DNA of 64,000 bases from Marsupella aquatica (taxonomy: Eukaryota > Marchantiophyta). Under the pieces are notes generated by a model. It worked only from the letters and a program-made list of their open reading frames with translations. It was not told the origin of the DNA and did not search any database. The stretch lies in NCBI GenBank assembly GCA_973895155.1, contig OZ316891.1, positions 29,512,001 through 29,576,000 of the forward strand, written 5' to 3'. How positions within the stretch are numbered: position 1 is the first letter of the stretch; every line of letters begins with the position of its first letter. This document shows positions 46,485 to 58,140 of the stretch, piece after piece. Position numbers and translations under genes: made by a program.

Positions 46485-47349
46485 GAAAAGGTATCATCAG
46501 GTATACACTTGTTCAAGAGGAGAGGAGGTAACAGACAAAAGCAATGTCTAGCTGCACATATAGACATCATTCAATCCTTTAGTCGAATTCCAAACTCCAA
46601 GCTTGGATCGGTAGACATAGCACTGCCAATTATGGAAAGACACATAGATCCATATCTATTTGGGGAGCTGCACACGGATTCATACTTTTAATGTATGTGT
46701 TCATTACCACACATCTTAAATGTTTAAGACCAATGTTTAAATGAAAGTTATGAAAATTCGCCACAAACCATGTCGATGAGGTGTGGACCTCTGAAAATAT
46801 AGAAACTAATCCAATGAACAAAAGGTGCCATAGAGGGAGACAGGATCCCGAAGGCAACAAACCCCAAGAAACCCAATGATGGAGGGAAACACTTAGGCGA
46901 ACAACACAGAAGACAGAAGACCCAAAACGCCCAAGAATCCGCAGCAACTGGCTAAAGAATAAAAACTAGATTGAACCCTAATCAGCAAAAAACCGAAAAG
47001 CCCACTGAGCGCCTACAACCAGGCAGAATTATTCTAGCGTAGATCGAAGAAATGCCGTTTGTCTCAGGTCTCCGGCAGCAGCCTTACATTTATAATTGCT
47101 AAGTACTGCCCGGAGTGAAGAATTCCTGCATCCCTGCTGAGTCTAGCTAAGATGGCATTTTCACAATAAAATCAGGCTTGAAACCAAATGCCTGTACGAG
47201 AATGTAGAGCCCCCAAGTTCGAATTGAACGAAGTGCATCTACAGACAGCTTCACTACAGACCTATAAGAATCTGCGAATCCGTCTTTTGGCCAATGCTCA
47301 AGCCAGTAGCTCGTCCGTCAATTGTGTAACATTAACCAGATTCAATCCA
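46485..47349 (-). mobile_element. possible LINE 3'-end remnant (46.80-47.00 kb) and spacer
   Basis: The stretch 46,810-46,990 has the same C/A-rich plus-strand composition (aaaccccaagaaacccaatg, aaaacgcccaagaa) as other LINE 3' ends here. The remainder holds nothing recognisable. Confidence 0.35.
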
Positions 47350-47850
47350 CTACCATGTTAACGTGACGTTGTTCCTCATCGCAACGGACTGCTTGACCTG
47401 GTCTATTTCCTGGTTGTTGCCATTGACACCAAAGGCCGTGCTGAGAACATTGTCGGGGAGACCTTTGCCACCGGCGGTGAAGAGAGCTTTGGCAATCAGG
47501 AGCGTTCCGGGGTTCTCACTGGAGAGCGCAGAGAAGCCTGATCGAAGCCGGTGTCTTACCATTATTGCACTGCCAGTGCAAAGTACCCTTGGGAAACACA
47601 AAGATGTCGCCCGCCAGCACGGTTGTCTCGAATAGCTCGTTTGCAGTATCGACAAATCCCACGTCAAGTGCCCCTGGAACAAAAATAAACCACAAGAATC
47701 ACCAATTCAGTCCTCATTATAATCATCACGGGGGAACCAGGATTCTCAATGTTTGGACGTACCGAAGCATATTTTCTCTAGCACGACGGCACCAGCAGCT
47801 CGTCACATCATCTAACGATCCTAATGAAACACAGCTGCAGGAAATTAAAC
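47350..47850 (-). pseudogene. germin-like protein pseudogene (cupin), C-terminal part
   Basis: The last exon (47,673 down to 47,350) encodes ALDVGFVDTANELFETT, then the second cupin motif GDIFVFPKGTLHWQCN with its metal-binding His, then ALSSENPGTLLIAKALF and LPDNVLSTAFGV. These are typical of plant germin-like extracellular glycoproteins. The reading frame slips by one base between 'GKTPASI' and 'ALSSENPG' (about 47,533). Upstream, an acceptor (ttccag at 47,674) and an eroded RARENML-like piece (about 47,770-47,800) are all that remain, and the gene is cut by the DUF2921 pseudogene. It is broken. Confidence 0.8.
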
Positions 47851-47924
47851 GCTAGCTAAGTGCGATTACTGACGAGCCGCCGGTCCTTCAGCACGTAAGA
47901 AATGCAGGACTTAGTTTGATTACA

Positions 47925-49735
47925 TCTCGTTGCAGAGGGGTATTGGAATTTCTAAAAAGGACAATTAGTCATGGGGTGGCGCACTGTGTGGCGAGCAATG
48001 GTACTCGTTTGGATTCCAAAATTCTGATAACCCTCCAAATGCCCATAAGCTCGAACTCTTCATCACCGGTATGGTATCATTGGTCATGTTCATAGCACAC
48101 GAGAAGCATTGGACGCCCTGTATTTTGCTTCCATCAGCTTTGTTGGAGATATTCAATTGGCCAATATGAGTGAAATTGGTGACCGTCAGCGCGCCATATT
48201 GATTAGAGAACAAGATTTATCTTACGATTATGATGGTGGCATCAAATCCAAAATTCAGCCTGTGTGCAGCCTGGATGTCGACGCTTACAAGTTTCACAGA
48301 TATGCCAGATTTCCGGATGGGTCTACAGCTGCGGACCTTGAGGCATAATTTCTGTTCGCCATGCCAGGGCTGGTAAACTCAACTGAAAAGATCGTCTTTC
48401 TTTCGAATCTAGCAATTCATCAGCAATTTCGTGAGTCTTTTAAACCATATCGTGGCAGCAACAAGAACGCGAAGCCATGTGTCTATTATTCTCCGAGGCA
48501 CTCTGCTTATCCGGAGTACATCCCGGTCAGTTTCAGGCTCAGTTTCATGCGTCCATACCTCCCGTAGAATTGGAAGGTTTTTATGACAGCATCACTGGTC
48601 ATCTCTGTCTGTTAGGATGTAGAAAAAGGTGGGAGGATCTGGCTCTACAATACGAGGAGGAGGAGGATACATCTCAGTGCGACTTGGTCTTCAGCATCCA
48701 GTATCCACCCACGAACCCCAGGCTACGGTCAACTCGTTCCTTTGTCACAGGGACCATCAGAAGCCTCCATGATACTTCGAGCCGCTGGCCATCAATTCCG
48801 CTTGGCCAATCGCTTACCGTGAACACATCCCACGGATCGTCTTGCGAAGAAATACGGAAACCGTCATGAGGTTGGTGAGTCTATCGCTTGTAACTTTCTT
48901 CACCGCTACAGCAGTCGTGTGTCGAACTCCCGGAACCTCAGGTTTGTGTCTCTGGTGATGCTGACTGTCTTCGGGCCACTTCTTTCCGCTGCTGCTGAGC
49001 TTAAATGCACTCTGGACGAAGGCCGTCAAAATGGAAAACTACGCAATATTTAACGGATGGCCGGAGACTCATGAGGTGATCGTGCGAGGCACCACAATGG
49101 TATCGTTGTTGCTAGCATTAAGGTTAGTGCAGCTAGTATGGAGATCCAGAACGCTTGCAAATAATTCCACTTCTCGAATCGGGAGTGATTCAGCCCCATC
49201 ACAGGTGTCGGACGTCTCAGTCGTGAAAGCTTGCCTTCCACTGTATCGCACGATGATAGTTTTGGTAACATGGGTATACTACTTGACCCCATATCAGGAG
49301 GAAGTCCATTACCTTGACGAGGGAAGAATGTGGGCTTTCGTGTGGGCTGATCTGCAAGCTTTTTCAGGTGTAATTGTCGCCCCATTCCTGTTGCCACGGG
49401 TTATTGTGAATGTCTTGTGGGACACCGAGGAGACAGTCCCACTCCTGTATCCTCTATTCTACCTGGGCATGATTGTGGTCACGTCAGTAGCGCATTTGTT
49501 TGATGCTGCAAGAGGATGGAACTTTGTCCCGGAATGGCTGGGCAGGGACTACTGCTACGGTAACCCGAACTGGGATCTTTATTCCACGACGTGGGACATT
49601 GTCATTCCCTGTTCCTCAGTTTTTCTGGCCGTTGTGCTGCACTTGCAGCATAGGTACGAAGGTCGTCGTGTCATCCCTAAGCGTTTTCGGAGACAGAAAA
49701 TATCAGCTAATTGAAAGTGAAGAGGTCGGCATTTA
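47925..49735 (+). pseudogene. DUF2921 pseudogene, 5'-truncated paralog of the 27.5 kb gene
   Basis: Colinear with 28,618-30,505. Decay is clear: an in-frame stop at 47,953-47,955, another at 48,346-48,348 after DLEA, frameshifts near 48,360, 48,540 and 48,770, and a deletion near 48,980. The part before the second cupped domain (everything upstream of 'gcagaggggtattgg') is missing. The last 227 codons (from 49,031: NGWPETHEVIVRG, FLLPRVIVNVLWDTEE, LYSTTWDIVIPC) are still open, so loss may be recent. Confidence 0.9.
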
Positions 49736-50563
49736 AAAGTGGCCCGAGAAGCAAATCACCTCTCCTGACTCCATTAGCTATTATCAAAGTGAAAACAGGA
49801 GAAAAGCAGTAACACATCATGCTTGTTTTCCAACATGGCATTTGTGCCACTTGTGGACAAGTTTCTGGTATTGGAATTCATGTCTATCAATTGTACAGCA
49901 TAGAGAAACCTCGACGACGCCGTTGTCAAGCAATGTCGTGATTGTACTCTATAAACAAGCAGTTCCTTACATCTACTTTCGGCAATCACTTACTGTGCAG
50001 GTGTAGTTGCTCACAAACGATGATCCCTCGTTAACTGATTCCAGAGTTCTTAGGCGAGAATCACTTTCGATTGTCTATCTTATTCAATCCTGCTTGCGAA
50101 CGGTTCCAGTGTTAGTCAGTGCAATGATCAACGGACAACACAACTCAGTGAACAGGTCGTGGAGTTAACTGATTAAATGTGCTTTGGCCAACCATTCCAG
50201 AGTACTAAAGCCTGATATAGGCTACATCATCATCAAAGTAGATCCATCAATTTCCTACTATCATTTTCTCATTTTCCCAGACATATTTGCAGTTAATGTA
50301 CTACGGATACAATCTGCATCGGATCGCTCACAAGGCCAAATTCATGCCTCTGAGACATTTGGACATGGATCAAAATTTCCAAACAGATAGATGCGGAAGT
50401 AGAGCATGCACGCAAAGGAGTTGGAACCAAAAGATGCCCATGTGCCTCTACTTCTCCACCCCTGGATATCCTTTGGGATACCTAATCAATGTAAACCTTT
50501 GGTCCTCCTTTTTCACAAAACTCTACGTCAAATAATTGCAATTTCAAAGTTATGTCCCTCAAT
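49736..50563. other. spacer between DUF2921 pseudogene and nucleosidase
   Basis: The first 200 bp match the DUF2921 3' flank at 30.49-30.64 kb. The rest is probably the nucleosidase 3' UTR on the minus strand. No further gene. Confidence 0.5.
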
Positions 50564-53268
50564 CTAGAGGGCACTCAGATTCCGTTCACAAAGATAGTCA
50601 AAAACCTTGGGTACCATATCAGTGAGGGCGTTTGCAGCTGTAGACAAATTCTCTAGAAACTCCTCTGTTGTGGGCCTATCTCCGTCAACTATATCAGTGA
50701 CTGCCTTCAACAAAACTAATGGAACACCAAGAATATCTGCAACATAGGCGACTGCCGCACCCTGAAGGAACAAACACATAAATCAATGCGGGACACCATT
50801 AAATATTTCAAGCCCATGACAAGGTCGGTTCATATTAAATACGCCAACTTATCATCTATCCCGCAGGTAAGAGACAAATAGTGATACAAACCTCCATGTC
50901 CTTGAGTGACGCATCGTTGCTCAGAATAATTTCCTCGTCTTTGGGAGTGATATCAAGTGAATTTCCAGTGGACAGTTTACCTTCCTGAGAGGTCCAGACG
51001 AGACCGTGAACAAATTCAGTCTCCAAACCAAAGTAATGAAATGACCACCTTTGCTGGTCACATTTGACACATTTTTTAATATGAAAAGTCTGAATCTGTA
51101 TTTAATAATGTAGCGACTCAATCCACAATTTACTCAGATTTTGTTCTCTAGAGGAGGACACACCTTTAAAGTAAGCTCCTTCACGAGGTTTGGTGCAGGA
51201 GTTGCTACCAAAGCACCAATTCCATATCCTACAAAATTCTGCAATGGCCAAATGAATTCAGTACACTGCAAGATACAGTTTGCCTTGTCCGGTCATACCA
51301 GAAAACTATTGTCAACTTTTTATGTTGTACAGAGAACGTTGTTGAAACTTGCAAAGGACCCCTCCCAGTAAATCTCCCCAAAAAGGTTAATCACTTGGTC
51401 AATAGAAGTTATTGACAAAAGAGAAAGCAGTAGGGAGGTCAGAGAACAGTACTCCAATGGGTATCCTCCGATCATGATTGGCAGTCTCTGTAACAAGGAA
51501 TACGTCACCAACTTTAGCCCCCTTCCTCTGAAAATGCACAGAAGCCGTTAAGGACAACCGAAAATAACGCACCACCCAAAACTGAAATTGAAAGTTTGTC
51601 ATTGCAATGCTTGGAACACAAAATGGCAACGACACAATTCTAGTCTACAAAATGGCAAGCATGCCCAAAACAATCCCTGGACGGAGGATAGTAAGCCAGA
51701 AAATAGTATACAGCCAAAAGGCTGTGACGCTGCAAACATCCTCCAGATTAAAAATAGGGCATGATTGTGGAGACCGACATTTACTCCATGCCCGGAGGTT
51801 CTTGTATATATGAGAAACAAAATAAAGAATACGGCCTCACTGCATCAAAAGCTCGCCAGGTTCTCAATGTGCATACTTCCAGAAACTTGTATAATGCTGA
51901 CTAGAATTCGGTCGGGACGAACTCACCTTGAAGCCCCCAGCTGTCCCAGCATTTATAATCAGGTCTGGTTTCACTGCTTGAACAGCTGCAAAGGTCATCA
52001 AAGACGCGGGGACCGTCCCAACGTGGTCCACATCTGCTCCAAACGAGATCAAGGCAAATAAGCTTCTATTGGATGTCTCGGTGGAAGACAATTCATATTT
52101 CAATCAATGTGAATAAGAACGAGATGGATCCTCGTAAACGTCACGAATGAAATGACTTGTCAACTCGAGCGAAGAACACGATCATACCGTACACCTCATC
52201 CTTTCCCGGGGTAATTGCATGGACGTTGATCGCTTTGTAAACACCAGAATACTTCACCCATGGTACGCCAGCAGGAAACCTACGCAAAGGAAAGTCAATT
52301 CACTCCCTCACGAGTTCTTGCAATGCACCTCACCAAAGAAATGCTTCAAGTCCACCGAGCGGAACAGTGCCATCTGTTGAAGATGAGGAAAGAAACCCCT
52401 TTTCTAATGACAACCGGGGAGCAAAAAAGTCTGACCACAGAATAATCCTCTAGCAGCGACATATGACCCAGACCAGAAGTTTTTCCCAGAAAATCTGTAG
52501 GATGAAAATCCAGTGAAGGATCATGCTCCAAAGATCAGCACCTGGCAACACGAAATACATGCAATCTACCACAGATCCTGCTCTTACGTTCCCATTTATA
52601 TCGCATTTGAGAACTCCATTTGCATTCCATAGCCTAAGACAAAGCACTTATATGAGAATGACAACGTTTAAAGATGGTTTACATTTTGGATGTAATGAGC
52701 ACTTACACTGACACGACGTCTTCAACGAGCTTCAGCCTTTCCACCAAAGGAGCTAACTCTGCATGCAATGCTGTCCCCATTCATTTACCCACAATTCAGT
52801 TACTATGCCTCTGTTTCCTCCACAGAAATCATCAGATTCACAGCTAGTAGCTCTCATGTAGTGGATTCTGAGAAATCATTAGTAACATTGGACCGACTGG
52901 ACGTGCAATCTATCAATTGGACCGTGATCTTATGCTCTTCAGGGGTCGTTGGGCAGGCTTGAGCTAAAAGAACACGGAAAAATAGAAAAACCGAGTGCAT
53001 GCCTTCCATTCTAAAGAGTGATCAGTGAACAGAAGACAACAAACCTCGCAAGCGAGACCCAATTGTGCCAACATCCTAGTCCCTACTCCAAAATCGTATC
53101 GACCGAGCACCACAGTGATGTCACAGAAAAGAAATTCAAGTTGAGATTTGGACACTGGAGGATGGATGGATGGGATAGCCACGCAAGGAGGAACCTACCT
53201 ACGACCACCAACACGGTCGAAGTTGCTTTGTCTGGCAACTCCGATCCGTTCAAAGCAGTGGGCGCCAT
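50564..53268 (-). CDS. MTN: 5'-methylthioadenosine/S-adenosylhomocysteine nucleosidase
   Basis: It hydrolyses methylthioadenosine to adenine and methylthioribose in the methionine (Yang) salvage cycle, probably in the cytosol. Eight exons on the minus strand, 5' to 3': 53268-53199, 52770-52707, 52279-52188, 52033-51927, 51527-51453, 51238-51164, 50984-50892 and 50761-50564 (774 nt, 257 aa; Arabidopsis MTN is about 267). All phases close and introns are GT-AG. Motifs: STVLVVVALHAELAPLV with the acid Glu28; VPWVKYSGV; VDHVGTVPASLMTF; INAGTAGGFK; GDVFLVTE; HDRRIPI; LSTGNSLD; KDMEGAAVAYVAD with Glu192; and KAVTDIVDGD with catalytic Asp215. Exon-like stretches in introns 1 and 2 were excluded because they break phase. 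A truncated duplicate lies at 30.64-31.0 kb. Looks functional. Confidence 0.95.
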
Positions 53269-53470
53269 TGTTGGATGTTTTGACAATCAGGCTTTTAGTG
53301 CCAGAATCGGTGGAGTACAAGCTTCATCGCTCAATACAATTACTGCTCTATGTGGATGCAACCCTTTACTTATGGGTTTTGAGCACTTTACCTTATTGAG
53401 CGCAAAGGATAATCCTGTACTTGTGGGTTTGAGCAGATTTGTTTATTCAGAGAGAAGAAGAAGGAGATTG
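53269..53470. other. nucleosidase 5' flank
   Basis: Short non-coding stretch upstream of the start codon; no motif assigned. Confidence 0.35.
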
Positions 53471-53474
53471 TTGA

Positions 53475-53935
53475 AGCTCATTAATGAGCCTTGCACACTC
53501 ACCGCCCATAGCCCTCTCCATTGGCTGCTCGCAAAAAAGTGAACTATTGCTTAAATATTGAAGTGTCAAATGCAGTGGATGAACCCCACTTTTGGGTGGA
53601 GTTTGTGTATTTCTAAGTGTCATGAACCCCACTCTTGGGTGGGTTTTGTGTATTTCTAAGTGTTAAAAAGCAGTCTCATTAAAGAGCCTTGCACACTCAC
53701 CCCCCACAGCCCCCTCCATTTGCTGCCCGCAAAAAATTGAACTTGTATTTCTAAGTGTCATGAACCCCACTGTTGGGTGGGTTTTGTGCATTTATAAGTG
53801 CCAAAAGGAGTGAATGAACCCTAACTATGGGTTGGGTTTTTGTCAAAAGAAACTTGGAGCTCACCAGATTCAAACCCCACATGTAACTATCCCGGCTCTG
53901 CTAATCTACCAATAACCCAGCATCTGTTCCAGGTC
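53475..53935 (-). mobile_element. tRNA-derived SINE-like copy, internally duplicated
   Basis: On the minus strand, 'TTAGCAGAGCCGGGATAG' (A-box-like) and 'GGGGTTTGAATCTGG' (B-box-like) form the head at about 53,860-53,920. Downstream, 'gaaccccac...ttgggtgg.ttttgtgtat' phrases occur four times and 'attaatgagccttgcacactcacc' twice. The words are shared with the copies at 7.0 and 10.4 kb. Confidence 0.5.
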
Positions 53936-54350
53936 TAGTCTTATTTGCACTTTGTACTTGTATCAATATCAGGGTCGGGCAGTGGTCTCCCCAGTCGTAT
54001 GGGATTATGCATTAATGTGCATCAATATTGTCAATTGCACTAAATATTAGTTTGTCCTGTACTTAGTCCTTTGTGTCACTTCTATTGTAGTTTGCTTGTG
54101 CAATCCGTCACTTATTGGTTGAGGGGAGTCGTTTGTCATGTACTTGGTTCCCTGTATTGCTCTTGCCACCCTTGCCGCCATCATGCCCAAATCGCACAGA
54201 ATGGCTTGTCTCAAAATTTTCAGAAATTCTAAGTCCTAATTTGTCGGGGAATATCCTTGTGTGGCTCTTGGGCTGCTCACCATCCCTTGACCTTGAGTAA
54301 TCTAACCGACCAGAGAACTAATTGTGACAGTGGATGTACTAGTCGGGTCA

Positions 54351-54392
54351 TGCAATCATTGCAACAAGAAAGGTCATTGGGAAGCCGCTTGT
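54351..54392 (+). pseudogene. isolated zinc knuckle, retrotransposon gag fragment
   Basis: One frame reads CNHCNKKGHWEAAC, a CX2CX4HX4C knuckle as in LTR-retrotransposon gag, followed shortly by a stop. The surroundings (54.1-54.6 kb) show no protease, integrase or RT. Confidence 0.45.
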
Positions 54393-54614
54393 GTCTGAAG
54401 AAACTGGATGATCAGATTTCCCAACTCCAAGTTTGTGCATCAAATCTATGTCACTTGAAGCCTCAGGTTCATCTTGCTGAAGTTATAGAGAACCTGGCCA
54501 GAGTTGAGGTCTTCAAGGTTCTCAATTATTGCAAAAATGTCTGCATGTCTCAAAAGTATGCATTCCAATGTCCAGGTGGAGCAATAGGTCACAACAAACA
54601 ATATATGTCATAAC

Positions 54615-55585
54615 ATTGTTCCATAAAAGTTATGTGAACTGATTTTTGGTTACCATAAGGAAAGCCCACAAGCTCAACACTTAACCAATAACCTTAACAA
54701 CTTTCCTATGAGTTTAGGCGCAAATTCAGAACTCTGAGAATCCAAAAAGTTGTGATTGAAGGCATGTGGGCTTTGCCCCTGACATAATGATAACTGCTGC
54801 ATTTGAGATGGCGGGTGACAAAGAATGAAGTAAAAAGAATATAAGCTCTGAAACTAAGGTGAGGCTGTAATTCCTACCCTATGGGGCCGGTCAATGCTAC
54901 CTCCCTCCATTTTTAACTAAGTCTTATAACTAAAGTTACAGGATGGACAAGAAATCTATAACTTTCAACCATGGCCTAATTTTGAGACTCTTCTATGGAA
55001 CATAAATCTGTACATTTCGGCCACAATCTAGCTTTACCTGTGTCCCATACCTAGAGTATGGAATTTACCATAAATCTGGAACTTTCATCAGCCCAACTTC
55101 AAGACTTCCTTATAGACCATAAATCCTAAACTTTCAACCACAGGCCAGTTTGGAGACGCCTTATCGAGCTCACCCTTGCCTTTAATTAATCTTATATATG
55201 AAGCACAAAGGGAAGCTAGATTTGATGTCTAGGCCTCTAGGCCGTGACTCTAGGACATAGAAAGGAGGATGTTATGATATGTATGATTGTCAAAATGATG
55301 GAACCCAGACATGATGACTTTTTTTTATCATTTTGTTAACCTTCAAAGACTGTGAATAGTAAATATATTTTGTTGGACACTTTTATTGGTTGGGTCCTTT
55401 GCCTGAGGGATCGTGTCTCCCGGTTGGGCGCACTTTGTTTTTTGAGAGTGTGATATATATACTTTTTTATTGTACTCTCCTCTATTCATGTTCAAAGAAT
55501 TACTCTCCTCCATTACTCTCCTCTATTCACCTTTGTTTCTTGGCTGTGATATGTATATTTTTTATTGTAGTCTCCTCTATTCATG
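54615..55585. other. intergenic, nothing firm
   Basis: Loose repeats of 'accataaatc' and 'actttcaaccacagg' words occur at 54.95-55.16 kb, and 'ctctcctctattcatgttcaaagaatta' twice at 55.47-55.60 kb. No gene recognised. Confidence 0.45.
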
Positions 55586-55589
55586 TTCA

Positions 55590-56440
55590 AAGAATTAGTT
55601 CGTGGACCCTTGGCTAATAAAATCAGGGGGAAGAGTTGATCTGAGCCATCTCCATTTTTTATCTCCGGAAATCTCGTCTGTCCATCATAATGGCCAATCT
55701 ATGGCTCAAAAGAAAGATCTCAAATCGATCGGGTTCTATCCGTTTTGCAAATGGGTTAATATTTTTCAAATGAAAAATTAAACAAATCCAAGCCTTCCTA
55801 GCCGTCGATTTTGTTGATTTTACGATATTTGCCGTCCATTTTGTAATGCCTCTAGAAATCTTATTCATCCATGTTAGAAGGCAATCTAAGGTGCAAAAGA
55901 AAGATCTCAATGAGATCTACGATTGGGTATTTTTTTGTTTTGAAAATGAGTAAATAGTTTTGAATATAAAATTCGATGAACTTTCAAGATTCCAATCATT
56001 TCTCCTCCCCTATCTTGGGTTTCTATGTGCTCTTCCCAACATTAATGGCCGTACAATACGAGAGGTACTTACATACCGGGAGTTACAGTTTAACAAGGAA
56101 GTTATCAAGTTAGTTATTAGTCATTATTTATTATATGAAAAATATTTTTTATAAAATTTTGAATTTAAGTTTTAAAATTAAAAATGTAACTAAAACAGTT
56201 ACATAGTGACAGTTTTAACCGTCTTGCTCTTTGCATTTACAATGTTTTTACTTTTCTTTTTACGGCACTGCGTCCCAAAATTTACACCCAAATTGACACA
56301 AACACGAATGCAAATTATAAGTTTGATTCACAAAATAGATGAATCTTGAATCTTGTTTGTTACGGTTGTTGTTGACATGGCACGCTATGGTACCAGGAAT
56401 TTTGGAAGGGACCTCTAGCTAGTGGGGTCCGTAATTAGTC
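55590..56440. mobile_element. non-autonomous element with short inverted ends, copy 2
   Basis: Near-identical in order to 25,465-26,345, with scattered substitutions and small indels; starts 'attagttcgtggaccc' and ends 'ggggtccgtaattagt'. No transposase. Confidence 0.6.
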
Positions 56441-56504
56441 TCTTCCATTACCCTCCTCTATTCATCTTCAACGAAGGGTAGTGGGGGGGAGAAGGGGGAC
56501 TCTT

Positions 56505-56535
56505 GGGGTTTAGGGTTTGGCTCTTAGGGTTTGGC
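56505..56535 (+). promoter_or_regulatory. two telo-box motifs upstream of ankyrin gene
   Basis: TTAGGGTTT occurs at 56,510-56,518 and 56,524-56,532, about 330 bp before the ankyrin start codon. It is the same motif as in the fibrillarin leader. Confidence 0.6.
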
Positions 56536-56862
56536 TCTTTGAATTTGCTTTGTTTCTGCCGAAGTGACTGAAAAAACCTGCTGTAAAAATCAGTCTCAAG
56601 TGTTTGTCTCAAGACCATCGCCATCGCTCCTCTGCTGTGCTCACACTGAAACCATTGTTCTACGAATATCCTGTCTTCCAGAACGATCATCAATCTCAAC
56701 ATGCGGCTTTTGCGAAGGTGTGCCCAAATCTCGTTTCTCGAGTAGCGAAGGCTAAACTTTCCTTCGAGCTTCGACGAAGATTTCATTTCGAAGAAGCGTG
56801 GATTGGATTTGGTGGACTTCGGAAGTCCAGTGATCGTCCACCTTGTGAGCGGTCACTTCTCA

Positions 56863-57330
56863 ATGACAGTCCCGTTGCCAGATGCGGGCCAGCAGCCCAC
56901 ATCAGCTCTCGCAGATGAACTGATCCTCGCTGCGAGATATGGCGATCTCGATGACGTGCGAGCTGTGCTAGCGCAGGCTGTTCTTTTGGTGGACGCGCAG
57001 GACGACCAAGGGCGAACTGCGCTGCACATGGCATCTGCCAACGGGCACTTGGACGTCGTTCAGGTGCTGATCGGAGCAGGGGCGAACGTGAATGCGAGGA
57101 ACGTAGAGGAGAACGCACCTCTCCACTACGCGGCCCTGAACGCGCACATTCCTGTGATTCAAGAACTCATCTCCAAGGGCGCGAATGCAGCCGTGTTGAA
57201 CCGCTATGAACGCACTCCACTTGACGAGGCGATTGGGAGGAATAACGAGGCGGTGGTGGACGCGATCAATACTGCAGTCGCGGCGCAGTTAATCGATGCA
57301 GCGGACATGAACTTGCAGTCTGATCCGTAA
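56863..57330 (+). CDS. small ankyrin-repeat protein (YAR1-like)
   Basis: A 155-aa soluble protein with three or so ankyrin repeats: LADELILAARYGDLDDVRAVL (17-37), DDQGRTALHMASANGHLDVV (47-66) with VNARN, then APLHYAALNAHIPVIQELI (85-103) and RTPLDEAIG (117-125). Repeat consensus residues (TALHxAxxxGH) are intact. The combination resembles the short YAR1/P16F5.05c-type ankyrin proteins of plants and fungi, which in yeast chaperone a ribosomal protein; that role is only inferred here. The start at 56,863 is the first ATG in frame; the frame is open a little further upstream. It appears intronless in its coding part, with a possible intron in the 3' UTR. Confidence 0.85.
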   Translation: MTVPLPDAGQQPTSALADELILAARYGDLDDVRAVLAQAVLLVDAQDDQGRTALHMASANGHLDVVQVLIGAGANVNARNVEENAPLHYAALNAHIPVIQELISKGANAAVLNRYERTPLDEAIGRNNEAVVDAINTAVAAQLIDAADMNLQSDP

Positions 57331-58140
57331 TGCAGACTGGTCCCAAACCTGTGGGGAATTATGATTATTAGGTGTTGCGATGGCCCGAGGGAGCTTACGG
57401 AACGATTTTTTGGGAGTCACTAGCGCCCTAGTGCTCAAAGACTTCTTTGGTCATGGTCGATTCTGTTCGGCTTCCCTCTCAGACGTCGCCGACAATATCG
57501 CTGGCTGTGCAGCGCACGGTGAGTTTTAACACGTCTATCGCTCGTTTGCCTGTGCTGCATGCTTTTAGAAGTGAGAAGCGTTTTTGACCAGGCACTCTGA
57601 AACTTCGCTTAAGGACCTAACAGGTGTTTTTCCCAGACATTTGCCTGGAAAGTAGGTTTAGGACCAGCGTCAATCTGTCGTGCAGTTAGTTTTGTAGTGG
57701 GATGTTGTCCACGTTCATGAGGGTACTCTGGCAGGAGTTAAGTTGTCTGTTGAAGTCGTCTTATGATCTGATCCTTTTCAAATCAGATTGGATTTCTCCA
57801 ACTTTTCTGCTCTATGGAGGACTATTGTCATGAAGTACGTTCGCAAGGGTACTCTGTCGTCACCTCCTCGTAGATGTCGACAATTTTTCCCTTGCTAGAT
57901 GAAACTTCCAGCTCACGTCCCACTCTGATTTAACATGAAGTGTGGGTTCCATTGCTTTTGGATAAATGCTTCCCCCTTCTCTGTCTTGTGAAATAGATTA
58001 GACTGAAATGTTTTCGTGTAGTTTAGGATTTGAACCATTTTGACCCTGTTCAGTGCATATGGGCTTCTGACTCTCGTCTATTGTTTTTGCAGCTCGAGTT
58101 CCACGCATCTGAGCTCCAGCGCAATGAGGGCGCTGACAGG
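57331..58140 (+). other. ankyrin gene 3' UTR with possible intron 57,519-58,092
   Basis: A strong donor (cacg|gtgagt, GT at 57,519) and acceptor (tgtttttgcag ending 58,092) bracket 574 bp. A 46-codon open stretch from ATG 57,380 (MARGSLRNDFLGVTSALVL) leads into the donor. This may be a 3'-UTR intron or a short separate coding exon. Confidence 0.4.

Noticed and set aside
52588-52633. 46-bp exon-like segment with consensus splice sites in nucleosidase intron 2
   Set aside because: Including it breaks the reading phase, and skipping it gives a gap-free alignment to plant MTN.
52964-53182. Open stretch in nucleosidase intron 1 (RYDFGVGTRMLAQLGLACE)
   Set aside because: Exon 1 joins exon 2 directly in phase to give the conserved VVVALHAE segment; this stretch has no counterpart in the family.
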